A DNA stretch of 64,000 nucleotides from Kutzneria buriramensis. Its GTDB lineage: Bacteria; Actinomycetota; Actinomycetes; Mycobacteriales; Pseudonocardiaceae. Under the pieces are notes generated by a model. It searched no databases, was not told where the DNA came from, and saw only the letters and a list, made by a program, of their open reading frames with translations. A program made the translations under genes and the position numbers. Below, piece after piece: positions 53,643 to 62,834 of the stretch. Every line of letters begins with the position of its first letter. Position 1 is the first letter of the stretch. The DNA lies in assembly GCF_003387475.1 (NCBI RefSeq), contig NZ_QUNO01000022.1:143425-207424 (forward strand). The letters are read 5' to 3'.

Positions 53643-54494
53643 TCAGGTGTGCGCGCGGCCGGCAGTGGCCGGCGGCGTCCAGCGCTCGCTTTCGGCGCGA
53701 AATCCCCGGTGCAACTCCCAGAGGCAGTCCTGGATGTCCTGGGTGACCGCCGGGCCCTCGAACTGGACGGTGTCGCACAGGGAGTAGAGGGCGAGGGCGA
53801 CCTGGCTGACGGGGGTCTGCTGGCAGTCGCTGTGGTCGCGCTCGGTGTCGAACGGGTCTGCGTAGGCGCATGCGATGTGGCGCAGCAGCGAGCGCAGCGC
53901 CAGGACGGTGGGGACAACCACCGCGCCGACCTCGGATTGCCTCTCGTTGCGGTAGGTGGCGTCGGCCAGTGCGGCGCGGGCCGCGTTGAGGCGTCCGGCG
54001 CAGTCGCGGATGCCGCCGACCAGCTTCTTCTCGGTTGCCTCGGCCCGGGCCTGCTTGTCGATCAGGTCGGCCACGGCTTCGTTGGTGTGAGCCAGGGTGG
54101 AAACCAGGGACAGCACGAGGGTCTTCGGGTCGTAGGTCTCGTTGGCGGTGGTGGGAGCGGCGACCGTCGTGGACTCGTCGGTCGGGCCGGCCATGGCCTG
54201 CTCGATCGCCATCGTGGTGACCAAGGGCAGGGGGACGTATCCGCTCCAGCCGTCGGCCCCGTCGCCGGCCTTGGCCCGCGGACAGGTGTCGTCCAGGTCT
54301 TGCAACGCCTGCCACAGCGTCAGGTCACGGTCGGCGTCCAGGACGATGTCGTGGGCGTCTTCCCAGGTCTGCGGTGTCGGGTTCCGCAGCAGCGCGACGA
54401 CGCGCCGGAGCACGTCTTCCGTCCGCGGGCCCGGGGGGACCGGCGCCGTGCTGGTGGCGCTGTCGTTGTGGTTCGTGGCTTGTTCCGGGCTCAT
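53643..54494 (-). CDS. hypothetical helical protein
   Basis: 283 residues from ATG 54494 with GAGGTG four bases upstream. Helical throughout (ALVEALR-like helices, VLSLVSTLAHTNEAVADLID) with three well-spaced cysteines in the C-terminal third. Divergent from the membrane protein at 54602; the shared inverted repeat at 54531-54563 lies between them. No family recognised. Confidence 0.6.
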   Translation of the reverse strand: MSPEQATNHNDSATSTAPVPPGPRTEDVLRRVVALLRNPTPQTWEDAHDIVLDADRDLTLWQALQDLDDTCPRAKAGDGADGWSGYVPLPLVTTMAIEQAMAGPTDESTTVAAPTTANETYDPKTLVLSLVSTLAHTNEAVADLIDKQARAEATEKKLVGGIRDCAGRLNAARAALADATYRNERQSEVGAVVVPTVLALRSLLRHIACAYADPFDTERDHSDCQQTPVSQVALALYSLCDTVQFEGPAVTQDIQDCLWELHRGFRAESERWTPPATAGRAHT

Positions 54495-54530
54495 CTTCAC
54501 CTCGCGGTCCGTGTGAACTTCCCGGTTGAC

Positions 54531-54563
54531 ATACTTATGATAAGACGACATTATCGTAAGTAT
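54531..54563. promoter_or_regulatory. 33-bp near-perfect inverted repeat operator
   Basis: ATACTTATGATAA - GACGACA - TTATCGTAAGTAT: 13-bp arms with one mismatch and 7-bp spacer, AT-rich, exactly between divergent starts at 54494 and 54602. The size fits a MarR/TetR/LysR-type operator; the regulator itself is not evident among the neighbours. Confidence 0.65.
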
Positions 54564-54601
54564 CAACCCGAGGCGGCACACCCGACGAACAGGGGACTCC
54601 G

Positions 54602-54886
54602 ATGGCCCAGCCCACGCGATCCACGCTCTCGCTACGCGAGATCTGGTTTCTGCTGGAGCCGGCGGTCTTCGTCGCCATCGGCTGCGCCCTGGTGATGTGG
54701 CACGACCAGCTTCACGCGTTGCTGGCGAACGTCCCGACGCCGTGCTGGTGGGCGGCGCTCCTGTCGGCGGTGCTCCTGGACAGCCGCGTCCGCTCCCTTC
54801 GCGCCGCCCGCCGGCGTGGTCGCCCCGGCCCTTCTACCGTGCCCGGACCGTCCACACACGACGATCCGAACTCCGTTGAGAGGTAA
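54602..54886 (+). CDS. small two-pass membrane protein
   Basis: 94 residues from ATG 54602. Two hydrophobic stretches (IWFLLEPAVFVAIGCALVMW and WWAALLSAVLLDS) joined by a short loop, then a basic, Arg/Pro-rich cytosolic tail. Divergent from the gene at 54494. Only five bases separate it from the next gene, so they are co-transcribed. Confidence 0.6.
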   Translation: MAQPTRSTLSLREIWFLLEPAVFVAIGCALVMWHDQLHALLANVPTPCWWAALLSAVLLDSRVRSLRAARRRGRPGPSTVPGPSTHDDPNSVER

Positions 54887-54890
54887 GGAA

Positions 54891-55697
54891 ATGCCCGAAC
54901 CCAACCGCCTGGCGACCTCCAGCAAGAAAGTGATCGTCACCTTGCACGACGGGGACGTCCGATTCGAGATGGGCCCGTTCGACGTGGACCCCCGAGCCGA
55001 CGGTTCGATCATGATCGGCGGGTACATCGGTGACCTCGCCGACCACCGCGAGATCCCGGTCCGCTATGACGGCGAGCTCAGCATCGACATCCCGATGCTC
55101 GGGTCGATCGAGCGCGCCGTGGGCCTGCCCCGCGACTGGAGTTGCAAGTCCTACGGCAACGTGTGGGGCTTCTACCTGAAGTTCTGGATCACCGGCGGTT
55201 CCGGATCGGCGCTCGACGCCCTCACCGCACGACGCGGGCAACTTCCCGACATTCTGACCGTTCCCCAGCGCACGTTCCGTCGCGGCCCCGCCGGCATCTC
55301 CCTGACCGCGCTCGTCGTGCGGCTGATCCTGGTCGACGTGCGCGGCAACGCGGTGGTCGTCGGCGTGCAGCACACTCCGGCCGGAACGTGTAGCGACTTC
55401 TGCTACGCCACCCCGCACGCGTTCGACGAGCTGCCGGATGTGCCGATGTACGAGGTTCCCGCCGGTACACCGGTCATCAGGCTCGACCGCAGCACGAGCG
55501 ATACGCGGCACCGGCTGGACCTGCTGCAGATGGCCACCGGGAACGGCACCACCCGCCTCCTCCGCAACGCGCACCAGGCCGGCGTGGTCATCGAACACAC
55601 GACGGCACCCGCAGCTCCGTGCGGCTTGACCGAGGACACCGCCGCGGTGGCGAGCACCTCGCCCAGCCTCATGGCCCCGTCGCCGACGGGGACATGA
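54891..55697 (+). CDS. hypothetical beta-rich protein
   Basis: 268 residues from ATG 54891 with AGGTAAGGA upstream. Mostly beta-strand (HDGDVRFEMGPFDVDPRADG, ADGSIMIGGYIGDL), with a Trp/Gly-rich centre. The C-terminal 60 residues are low-complexity Ala/Thr/Ser. No signal peptide. Function unknown. Confidence 0.6.
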   Translation: MPEPNRLATSSKKVIVTLHDGDVRFEMGPFDVDPRADGSIMIGGYIGDLADHREIPVRYDGELSIDIPMLGSIERAVGLPRDWSCKSYGNVWGFYLKFWITGGSGSALDALTARRGQLPDILTVPQRTFRRGPAGISLTALVVRLILVDVRGNAVVVGVQHTPAGTCSDFCYATPHAFDELPDVPMYEVPAGTPVIRLDRSTSDTRHRLDLLQMATGNGTTRLLRNAHQAGVVIEHTTAPAAPCGLTEDTAAVASTSPSLMAPSPTGT

Positions 55698-55746
55698 GCG
55701 GAGCGCTCGGCGCTCAACTTTTCCTATCCCTGACAGGGAGTTCCTC

Positions 55747-56418
55747 ATGCACACCGACAGCAGCGGCCCGCCGGTCGCCGACTCCGCGGCCGCTCCGACC
55801 GCCCATCGCGACCGCACCTGGATGTGGGTGCACGCCGGCCTCGTCGACGTCTACGGCGTCCACAGGGCCACGGAACTGCTGGAACTGTTCGCGCAGTTTG
55901 TCCACGACAGCCCAGCGGAAGACAACGCCGCAGGCCTGCCCGCGGGCTCCAGCATCGCCTGGGACCGCGAGTCCGGCACCACCACCGTCAGCACCGAGGC
56001 CGGCGTCCGGGACCTGACCTTCTCCGAGTGGCACCAGGTCACGGACCTCACGCGGTTCGACGCCTGGCTCGCTCGGCGCGAACACGCTGAGACGCTGCTC
56101 CGCCTGGCGGTCGCTCAGCTCGCCCGGGTCGGCGTCGAAGCCCAGGCCACCGGCGGCCCGCCACAGCGCCAACTGGTGATGCTGACCGCCCCGCAGGTCC
56201 TCCAGTCCTTGGAACACGTCGTGCGCAGCCGAGTCGGCTCGCCCGCCTGGAGCGAGGCCATCGACAGGCCCACGGCCTGCTACCTGCTCGGCGTCGGCAC
56301 CGAGAGCTCCTCACCGGAGCGCGACGCGGCGCTGGCCAGCGCCGTCGACCCGTGGACGGCAGAAGTGCAGTGGCTTGCCCGTGCCCGGGCCGCCGTCTCC
56401 AACCCGAACAGGTGGTGA
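55747..56418 (+). CDS. hypothetical helical protein
   Basis: 223 residues from ATG 55747 (GACAGGGAG upstream). Helical with a conserved-looking segment DLTFSEWHQVTDLTRFDAWLA near residue 90. No family recognised. Its stop at 56418 is almost contiguous with the SsgA-like gene, which likely shares the transcript. Confidence 0.6.
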   Translation: MHTDSSGPPVADSAAAPTAHRDRTWMWVHAGLVDVYGVHRATELLELFAQFVHDSPAEDNAAGLPAGSSIAWDRESGTTTVSTEAGVRDLTFSEWHQVTDLTRFDAWLARREHAETLLRLAVAQLARVGVEAQATGGPPQRQLVMLTAPQVLQSLEHVVRSRVGSPAWSEAIDRPTACYLLGVGTESSSPERDAALASAVDPWTAEVQWLARARAAVSNPNRW

Positions 56419-56423
56419 TCACC

Positions 56424-56897
56424 GTGACGGTCCAGACCATCGTCAGCAACCAAGCCGTGCAGCTGCTGTACGGCCACAACCAGCGCCAGCTCGTGCAGAC
56501 CCGCTGGAGCTACCGCACCGACGACCAGCACGCCATCACCGTGCACTTCCGCGTGCCCGACGGTTGGGTCAGGTGGCGGTTCGCCCGCGACCTGCTGGTC
56601 GACGGCATGTTGGCGCACGACCTGCTGGTCAACGGGCTGCTGATCGACGACCAGTTGGCAGCGGCGGGCCTCGCCGACGTCCGGATCCGGCCCGCCCAGG
56701 ACAACACGCTGCTGCTCGAGCTGCGCTCGCCGAACGGCGTCGCCGTGTTCAACCTCGACGCCCGCGCCGCCCGCAAGTTTCTGGACGCGACGTACGAACT
56801 CGTGCCGCTGGACGAGGAGACCGAGGACTTGAGCGTGCTCGAGGAGCTGCTCGAGCCGTCGAGGCCTGGGCCGGACTCGAGACCACCGGCCCCATGA
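56424..56897 (+). CDS. SsgA-like protein (SALP)
   Basis: 157 residues from GTG 56424 (AGGTGG eight bases upstream; GTG 56415 overlaps the previous stop and is an alternative). The family pattern is clear: RWSYRTDDQHAITVHFRVPD, VRWRFARDLLVDGM, DVRIRP, LLLELRSPNGVAVFNL and FLDATYELVPLDEET. SALPs direct septation and peptidoglycan remodelling during sporulation-specific division in filamentous actinomycetes. The C-terminal acidic tail is an addition. The neighbours are unknown, so a role outside sporulation is possible. Confidence 0.85.
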   Translation: MTVQTIVSNQAVQLLYGHNQRQLVQTRWSYRTDDQHAITVHFRVPDGWVRWRFARDLLVDGMLAHDLLVNGLLIDDQLAAAGLADVRIRPAQDNTLLLELRSPNGVAVFNLDARAARKFLDATYELVPLDEETEDLSVLEELLEPSRPGPDSRPPAP

Positions 56898-57076
56898 CTC
56901 GCCGCTGGCCGACGCGCGGCCGCCGGCTGCCCCGCACCGTATCCTCGAGGACCCGCAGAACAACCGGGCGTATGCGTCTCCGCTCGCGGCGAGGTCGAGC
57001 CCCGCACCATGGCCGGACAGGCCGCGTCGAGCTGGGCGCATGCACGGCGGAGTGGGCCAGGACGGAGGATAGGCGC

Positions 57077-58309
57077 GTGGATCTTCCCTCCTCGCAGCCC
57101 GACCTCGACGCCGACCTGGTCCAGCAGTTGCCGCAAGCACTGCGTTCCCACCTGGCCGTGGCCGACGACAAGGGCTGGCCCGACGAGGCCGCGGTCAGCC
57201 GCGCCCGAGCAACCGCCGACGAGCAGGTGCAGGCCGTGGCGATCCACGCCGACGGCGCCGTGCCGGACAACACGCTGCGGGCCTACCGCGCCGACTGGGG
57301 CACGTGGACGGCGTGGTGCACGCTGCGGGCCCGAACGCCGCTGCCGGCCGCGCCCCTCGACTTCGCGGCGTTCCTGGTGGCCAACGCGCTCCTGCGGCCG
57401 GAGCCGGCCGCATCCAGTGACAAGACCTGGCGGTACTCCCTGTCGGTGATGGAACGGCGGCTCGTCGCGATCACCAAGGTGCATGAGGCGCACGGTCTTC
57501 CTTCCGCCGCGCGGGATCCGCTCGTCAAGGACACGATGAAGGCGATCCGCGCGTTCCGCGCTAACGATCACCGGCGTGATCACCGGCCAGCCGGACTCGA
57601 CGTCATCAAGGACATGCTCGCGGGCCGGCCCGGTCCGGGTTGGCCGGGGGCGATCGCCGGCCGGCCGGCGACGGCGGGCGGCGACACGGTGACCCGTCGC
57701 CGCGACAAGGCATTGCTGCTGCTCGGCTACGCGGGCCGGCTCAGCCGCAGCGAACTGCCAGGCCTCACCGTCGACGACGTTCTGCTCGACCAAGACGGCG
57801 CCGGCGCTCCGGTCCTGCTGCTCGTGCCCGGGGGCGCGCTCGACGATGCCGTGGCGCTGCCAAGGACCCGGAGCGCTCTGGTGTGTCCGGTATGCGCGTA
57901 TGTGGCGTGGGTCAAGTTGCTGGACGTGCACGCCTCCTCCGGCGTCGACGGCCTGCGGGACTATGTGAGCGCGATCGACGATGTGACGGAGCTGCGACTG
58001 GACGCGTACCACTGCTGTGATCAACCGGGCCTCGACACGTCCGCGCCGGCGCCCGGGCTAGCGCTGTTCCCGCGGGTGCATCGCAACGGCGACATCGGCA
58101 CCAAGGCCATGACGGGTCAAGCGGTGTATCTGCTGATCAAGCGCTACGCCGAGCGCGCCGGCGAGGATCCCGCGGCGTTCAGCACGCTCAGTCTGCAGGC
58201 CGGGCGGGACCACGACCAGGATCAGGTGGTTCGGTCGAAGCGGCTGGGTCGGGAGGTTCCAGTGAGCCGGCGGTCGTCGAAAGCCGCCCGCAGCACGAAG
58301 GCCCCGTAG
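57077..58309 (+). CDS. degenerate tyrosine recombinase/integrase
   Basis: 410 residues from GTG 57077 with GGAGG eight bases upstream. The SAM-like core-binding domain (DNTLRAYRADWGTWTAWC) and start of the catalytic domain (RRRDKALLLLGYAGRLSRSEL, with the first catalytic Arg) are recognisable. The region that should carry HxxR reads STLSLQAG, and the protein ends in a Lys/Ser/Arg-rich stretch without a catalytic Tyr. It is therefore probably an inactivated or truncated integrase relic. Confidence 0.6.
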   Translation: MDLPSSQPDLDADLVQQLPQALRSHLAVADDKGWPDEAAVSRARATADEQVQAVAIHADGAVPDNTLRAYRADWGTWTAWCTLRARTPLPAAPLDFAAFLVANALLRPEPAASSDKTWRYSLSVMERRLVAITKVHEAHGLPSAARDPLVKDTMKAIRAFRANDHRRDHRPAGLDVIKDMLAGRPGPGWPGAIAGRPATAGGDTVTRRRDKALLLLGYAGRLSRSELPGLTVDDVLLDQDGAGAPVLLLVPGGALDDAVALPRTRSALVCPVCAYVAWVKLLDVHASSGVDGLRDYVSAIDDVTELRLDAYHCCDQPGLDTSAPAPGLALFPRVHRNGDIGTKAMTGQAVYLLIKRYAERAGEDPAAFSTLSLQAGRDHDQDQVVRSKRLGREVPVSRRSSKAARSTKAP

Positions 58310-58724
58310 CGAAGCAGCGCCTGTCGCGTGGCGCGCCTCTACGCCCGACGCCTCGGTACGGCGTAGACGCTGCCGCTGGCGGCCCGATCTCGACCGCAGC
58401 GGCCCGACTTTCCCAAGTGGACACCCAGCCCGCCAAATCGCCCGGCGCCGGCGCCGACGCCGCGTCGCCACCGCTACCGCGCATGTATCTGCGCCCGTTC
58501 AAATAACTGCCCAGCCGGCGCGATCGCGTTCTGGACCGTGCCGGCCGCCGCAACTGGACCTCCGACCGGCGAACCTGGCCGCGACGAGCACTTGACCTGA
58601 GCGTCCCACGAACACCGCCTCGCTACTCCAAACGAGTGACATCCGGAGACCGGGTTTGACGACGTGGCGGCCACAGGCCTCTCAACTTCGACAACCCTAC
58701 GAACCAGATCCGGATGAGGCCGCG

Positions 58725-58967
58725 ATGACACAAATCCTGACGGCGGTATGCCTTCTCGGTCCGCCGGTGATGGCGTTGATGGGGCTGCTTGCGCGATTGC
58801 GCTGGCAGGCCCGGCGCGACCAACGTCGGCAGGACACCCTGCGTGCGCTCACCGCCGACGTGCCCAGCGCCAGCGTGGTCGACATCCACGACATCCGCGA
58901 CGATGGCAGCCAGTTACGGTTGCGGATCACCCCCGCGCCCACCTCCCCGTCGGACTGCCATGAATGA
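58725..58967 (+). CDS. small membrane-anchored protein
   Basis: 80 residues from ATG 58725; the frame is open from TTG 58656. One hydrophobic segment (MTQILTAVCLLGPPVMALMG) followed by a basic, Arg/Gln-rich tail and a short acidic end. It overlaps the ECF sigma gene by 8 bp, so it might be a coupled regulator. The 346-415 bp upstream (58310-58724) show no gene. Confidence 0.5.
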   Translation: MTQILTAVCLLGPPVMALMGLLARLRWQARRDQRRQDTLRALTADVPSASVVDIHDIRDDGSQLRLRITPAPTSPSDCHE

Positions 58968-59517
58968 ACCCGATCAGCCCCAGACCGCAGCCTCCGCAGC
59001 GCAATCAGCCGCCGGAGACCGGCACCCCGGCAGCCAACGCGACCAGGAGTTCGCGATCTTCTACCGCGCGACCACCCGGCCCCTGATCGTGTTCCTCGCC
59101 GTCCAAGGCGCCCGGATCGTCGACGCCGCCGACATCGCCCAGGACACCATGGCCGCCGCGTACAAGCGCTGGCACGCAATCGACCACCCCCGCGCCTGGG
59201 TCTACCGTGTCGCCAGCCGCGCCCTGATCCGCCACAAGCTCGGCGAGCGGGAGACCCCGGTCTGCCAGGCTCCCGAGCCGAACCCGTTGCTGCGGGCCAT
59301 CGACCTCGACCGCTGGGAGCTACGCGAGGACATCATCCAGGCCCTCGCTCAGCTACCCCGGCGGCAACGCCAGGTCATGGCCTGGACCCTGTTCGACTAC
59401 ACCCCAGCGGAGATCGCCGACGAGCTGGGCCTCAATGCCGGCACGGTGCGCCAGCACCTGCATTTGGCCCGCATAGCGCTCAGTGCCTGGCTGTCCAGGA
59501 AGGAGGGCAACCGATGA
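58960..59517 (+). CDS. ECF-type RNA polymerase sigma factor
   Basis: 185 residues from ATG 58960. Region 2 is recognisable (FAIFYRATTRPLIVFLAVQG, DAADIAQDTMAAAYKRW) and region 4 ends in a standard helix-turn-helix (LPRRQRQVMAWTLFDYTPAEIADELGL). No anti-sigma factor with a membrane anchor follows. Its stop overlaps the LDL-repeat gene by 4 nt, suggesting that product is the partner. The 8-bp overlap with the small membrane protein ahead strengthens the idea of a three-gene unit. Confidence 0.85.
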   Translation: MNEPDQPQTAASAAQSAAGDRHPGSQRDQEFAIFYRATTRPLIVFLAVQGARIVDAADIAQDTMAAAYKRWHAIDHPRAWVYRVASRALIRHKLGERETPVCQAPEPNPLLRAIDLDRWELREDIIQALAQLPRRQRQVMAWTLFDYTPAEIADELGLNAGTVRQHLHLARIALSAWLSRKEGNR

Positions 59518-60779
59518 GTGAGGACCACCAGACCCAACCCGACCATGTCCTCGACCGCTGGCTCACAACCGCGATGGCCTCGCTGAACGCTGGCCTGGAC
59601 GGCATCCTCGACATCGACGCCGGACTCTCTGATGCCCAGCTTCCTGGCCTGGGCGACAAGCTTGTCCACGCACTGGACGGCGTGGTCGATCTGGACGCCG
59701 GGCTCAGCCACATCATCGGCGGACCCGTACCCGCCACCATGCATGCCGATCGCTCTGAGACCGCCAGCGGTCTCAGCGGGTTCGCCAACGCTATCGCCGC
59801 GCGTCCACCCCACGAGCGACTCGCCGCACGCGCTTGGTTTCCACTCCGCGAACTGCGCGCTCTCCGATCCTCAGCGCATCAGGCGACCCGCGCCCTCGAC
59901 CTCATCGGAGCCCTCGCCGACGCCCGAACCCACGCCCAAGAAGCCGGTCACACCTTCGACCTCGCCCAAGCCGGAGAGTTCGACCTCGCACTTCACCTCT
60001 GCCGCGCCGCCGCCCGCGCCCTCAACCGCGACCTCATTCGCGCGTCTGACGCCGCCGGCGACCTCGGCATTGACCTCAACCTCGACCTCGCACGCGCCCG
60101 TGTACGCAACCTCGACCTCGAGCTCGAGCTCGGCGTCGGTTTTTCCTACGACGTCGTCGGTAACTTCGCCGGGGACCTCAACCACTGTCTCGCCAGTGTC
60201 GCGGTCGGCGCCAGCGACGTCGCCAGCGCTCGCGACCTCACCCACCACAAGGCGCGCCTCATTGACCACGCCCTCGCCCGTGCCCTCGACCTCGCCAGCG
60301 ACTTCGCCGGCGCCCGCGAACATGTCGGTCTCGGCATAGTTAGCCTCAGCCAGCTCATCCCCGGCGTTGTCCCGCCGGATTACGAGGCCCTCGCACGCGC
60401 CCTCGAACTCGACGGCGCCATCGCCCTCGACTTCGTCCGTGCCCTCGTGATCGTTCTCGACCTCGCCGATGCCCGCGCTGGTGATCTTGACCGAGCTCTC
60501 AGCAGCATCAGCGGCCTTTCGCTTGGCCAAGCGGTGGTTAACGCCGTCGACCGCATCGATGAGGCCCTCACCAGCATGGCTGGTGCCGATCTAACTGAGG
60601 CAGACCTCCACGGCATCCCGCTGGACGGCGTGCGCTGGTCACACGCAACGCGCTGGCCACCAGGCTGGGAGGACCAGATCCGACGCGACTCCATCTTGAT
60701 CGAACCTGGCCTATACGAGATTCGGCCCGGCGGCCACGCGGATGCCAAGGCCGACTCGCCCACCAACACGCCGGCTTGA
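59514..60779 (+). CDS. LDL/ARA-repeat protein coupled to ECF sigma
   Basis: 421 residues from ATG 59514 (ATGA overlap). The middle 250 residues are low-complexity repeats of LDLA/RALDLA type, at DNA level imperfect repeats of cgcgccctcgacctcgcc-like blocks. The C-terminal 70 residues (GADLTEADLHGIPLDGVRWS, then TRWPPGWEDQIRRDS) resemble a pentapeptide-like ending found in other actinobacterial sigma-partner or NACHT-type proteins. It may bind the sigma factor or sense a ligand; anti-sigma function is inference. Confidence 0.65.
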   Translation: MSEDHQTQPDHVLDRWLTTAMASLNAGLDGILDIDAGLSDAQLPGLGDKLVHALDGVVDLDAGLSHIIGGPVPATMHADRSETASGLSGFANAIAARPPHERLAARAWFPLRELRALRSSAHQATRALDLIGALADARTHAQEAGHTFDLAQAGEFDLALHLCRAAARALNRDLIRASDAAGDLGIDLNLDLARARVRNLDLELELGVGFSYDVVGNFAGDLNHCLASVAVGASDVASARDLTHHKARLIDHALARALDLASDFAGAREHVGLGIVSLSQLIPGVVPPDYEALARALELDGAIALDFVRALVIVLDLADARAGDLDRALSSISGLSLGQAVVNAVDRIDEALTSMAGADLTEADLHGIPLDGVRWSHATRWPPGWEDQIRRDSILIEPGLYEIRPGGHADAKADSPTNTPA

Positions 60780-61114
60780 TACACGACGGCGCCGCCGGTG
60801 CGGATCGCTGCGGTAGCAGACCACGGCGGTGCTGTGCAGCGTCGTCACGGACCTGTCCCTGGAACAGACCCTGTTGCAGCACCGCTCCGGCCTGGCCAGC
60901 CTGGACGCCACCGTCGCGGTGGCCGCACAGGTCATGCCTGGGCTGCTTGATCCATTCTTGGTCGCGACACCGGGCACTCGTTCACGGCACAGCAGGCCGA
61001 ACCGGACGGCGCCACTTCGTAAGCGCACCCGGCGAGACCGTCGCGGCGCAGACATGGGTGCCCGTCACATGTCGAAAGCGCTGGTCACAGCATGTGCACA
61101 CCGTCCACACGGCA
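60780..61114 (+). promoter_or_regulatory. intergenic region upstream of umuDC
   Basis: 335 bp with no convincing gene. A 100-codon frame at 60829-61131 starts GTG with MLCSVVTDLSLEQTLL and may be a decayed gene, but its second half is Arg-rich noise. The LexA box follows at 61115. Confidence 0.35.
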
Positions 61115-61130
61115 TCGAACGTGTGTTCTA
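61115..61130 (+). promoter_or_regulatory. LexA (SOS) box of umuDC
   Basis: TCGAACGTGTGTTCTA matches the actinobacterial LexA consensus TCGAAC-N4-GTTCGA except for one base. It ends 8 bp before GTG 61139, so LexA would block the promoter or early elongation, and DNA damage would release it. Confidence 0.75.
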
Positions 61131-61138
61131 ATGTCGGG

Positions 61139-61552
61139 GTGTTGGTGCTGCGTTCGATCACGATGGAGGGACCGCCGGTGGTGCCGGCGGGTTTTCCCTC
61201 GCCGGCGGAGGACTACTACGACGGTCCCATCGACCTGGACGCGCACCTGATACGCAACCCCGCGGCCACCTTCATCATGCGGATCTCCGGCAGGTCCATG
61301 GAGGGCGTGGGCATCCACGACGGCGACGAGATCATCGTCGATCGCAGCCTGCGGGCCGGCGACGGCAGCATCATCGTGGCGGTGCTCGACAACGAGTTCA
61401 CGTGCAAGACGCTGCGCACCGATCCACCGCGGCTGGAGCCGGCCAACCCCGACTTCGAGCCGATCCCGATCCCCGAGGAGGGGATCACCGTGTGGGGCGT
61501 GGTCACCACGGTGATCCACCACGTGCTTCCCGGCGGCGCGCATGCCGGCTGA
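61139..61552 (+). CDS. umuD: UmuD-like S24 peptidase
   Basis: 137 residues from GTG 61139, 8 bp after the LexA box. The Ala-Gly cleavage site lies in VPAGFPSP. The catalytic Ser is in GRSMEG and the Lys in TCKTL, as in UmuD/LexA self-cleaving proteases. It has no HTH, so it is UmuD-type rather than LexA. RecA filaments would promote its cleavage to UmuD', which joins UmuC as DNA polymerase V. The stop overlaps umuC by 11 bp. Confidence 0.85.
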   Translation: MLVLRSITMEGPPVVPAGFPSPAEDYYDGPIDLDAHLIRNPAATFIMRISGRSMEGVGIHDGDEIIVDRSLRAGDGSIIVAVLDNEFTCKTLRTDPPRLEPANPDFEPIPIPEEGITVWGVVTTVIHHVLPGGAHAG

Positions 61553-62801
61553 GGTGTACGCCCTGGTGGACGTGGACAGCATGTACGCCTCCGTCGAGCG
61601 GGTGTTCCGGCCCGACCTGCGCTCAGTTCCGGTGGTGGTGCTGTCAAACAACGACGGTTGCGCGGTCGCCCGATCCCGCGAGGCCAAGGCGCTGGGCGTG
61701 GCGATGGGGCAGCCGTGGTTCCAGCTCAAGAACAACCCGCGCTACCGCAGCGTGGTCGCGCTCTCCTCGAACTTCGCGTTGTACGGGGACTTCTCAGCCA
61801 GGATGCTGGCGGTGACCGAGCGGCACACGCCGTTCATCCACCCGTACTCGATCGACGAGCAGTTCCTCCGCCTGCCGGCGGACCGCGCCGGCGCCATCGC
61901 CTGGCGGCTGCGAGAGCAGATCGGACAGTGGCTCGGGTTGCCGGTGTCGATCGGGATCGCCAGCACCAAGACCCTGGCCAAGGTCGCCACGAAGATCGCC
62001 AAGGACCGACGCGAAGGCGTGCACGACCTCACCGCGGCCAGCCCGAAGAGCGTCTGGCAGGTGTTGGACGAGCTGCCGGTCGGCGAGGTCTGGGGGATCG
62101 GCAGCAGGCTGACCGCGCGGCTGGCCGGGCACGAGGTCACCTCCGCCGGTCAGCTCGCCCGTCTCGACCCCGGCTGGGTGCGGCGGGCGTTCACCGTCGT
62201 GGTTGAGCGCACGGTGCGGGAGCTGGCGGGCACTCCGTGTCTGCCGGTCGAGCAGGAGCCTTCGCCGCGGCGCCAGTTGATGCACTGCCGGATGCTCGGC
62301 CGGCCCGTCGCCCGCCAGGACGAGGTGGCCGATGTGGCGTGCGCCTTCGCGCAGCGCGTCGCCGCCCGCCTGCGGCGCTACGGTCGGGCGACCAACACGG
62401 TGTGCGTGTGGTTGTCCACCGGCGGTGGGTTCTACGCCGGGCCGGCCCTCAGCGTCCAGGCCACGCAGACGCTGCTCGCGCCGACCAACGCCGTCGTCCC
62501 GCTGGCCCGCGCGGCCGCTCGGCTCGCGCGCGCGTTGTGGCGCCCGGGACACACCTTTCGCCGGGTCGGCGTGATGGCGCTGGACCTCGTCGCCGAACCC
62601 GGCCAGCAGGCGCTGTGGGCGAGCCCAGCCGCCGACGACGCGGTCGCCGCGGCGGTCGACGCGATCACCGCGCGCTTCGGCCGGGACGCGATTGGCGTTG
62701 GGCGGGCGGGGTTTCGTCAACGACCGGTGTGGGCGATGCGTCAGGAGCGGCTGTCTCCGGCCTACACCACGCGCTGGGATCAGCTGCCGGTGGTGCGCTG
62801 A
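61542..62801 (+). CDS. umuC: UmuC-like Y-family DNA polymerase
   Basis: 419 residues from ATG 61542. Y-family motifs: [16 protein letters not shown] with metal Asp; [22 protein letters not shown]; and [10 protein letters not shown], the second acidic pair with Gln at the usual Ala/Val position. The little-finger and C-terminal regions follow to full length. It performs error-prone translesion synthesis with UmuD'. Polymerase V operons in actinomycetes are often plasmid- or island-borne. Confidence 0.9.
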   Translation: MPAEVYALVDVDSMYASVERVFRPDLRSVPVVVLSNNDGCAVARSREAKALGVAMGQPWFQLKNNPRYRSVVALSSNFALYGDFSARMLAVTERHTPFIHPYSIDEQFLRLPADRAGAIAWRLREQIGQWLGLPVSIGIASTKTLAKVATKIAKDRREGVHDLTAASPKSVWQVLDELPVGEVWGIGSRLTARLAGHEVTSAGQLARLDPGWVRRAFTVVVERTVRELAGTPCLPVEQEPSPRRQLMHCRMLGRPVARQDEVADVACAFAQRVAARLRRYGRATNTVCVWLSTGGGFYAGPALSVQATQTLLAPTNAVVPLARAAARLARALWRPGHTFRRVGVMALDLVAEPGQQALWASPAADDAVAAAVDAITARFGRDAIGVGRAGFRQRPVWAMRQERLSPAYTTRWDQLPVVR

Positions 62802-62834
62802 GGCCGGCGGCGTTTCGGCTGCCTGCTTCTGGTG

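Noticed and set aside
59871..60530. 219-codon acidic, Val/Glu/Gly-rich minus-strand frame
   Set aside because: Antisense of the LDL repeats; the repetition forces an apparently regular product.
60829..61131. 100-codon frame before umuD
   Set aside because: Only the first half looks like coding and it overlaps the LexA box; treated as a decayed gene at best.
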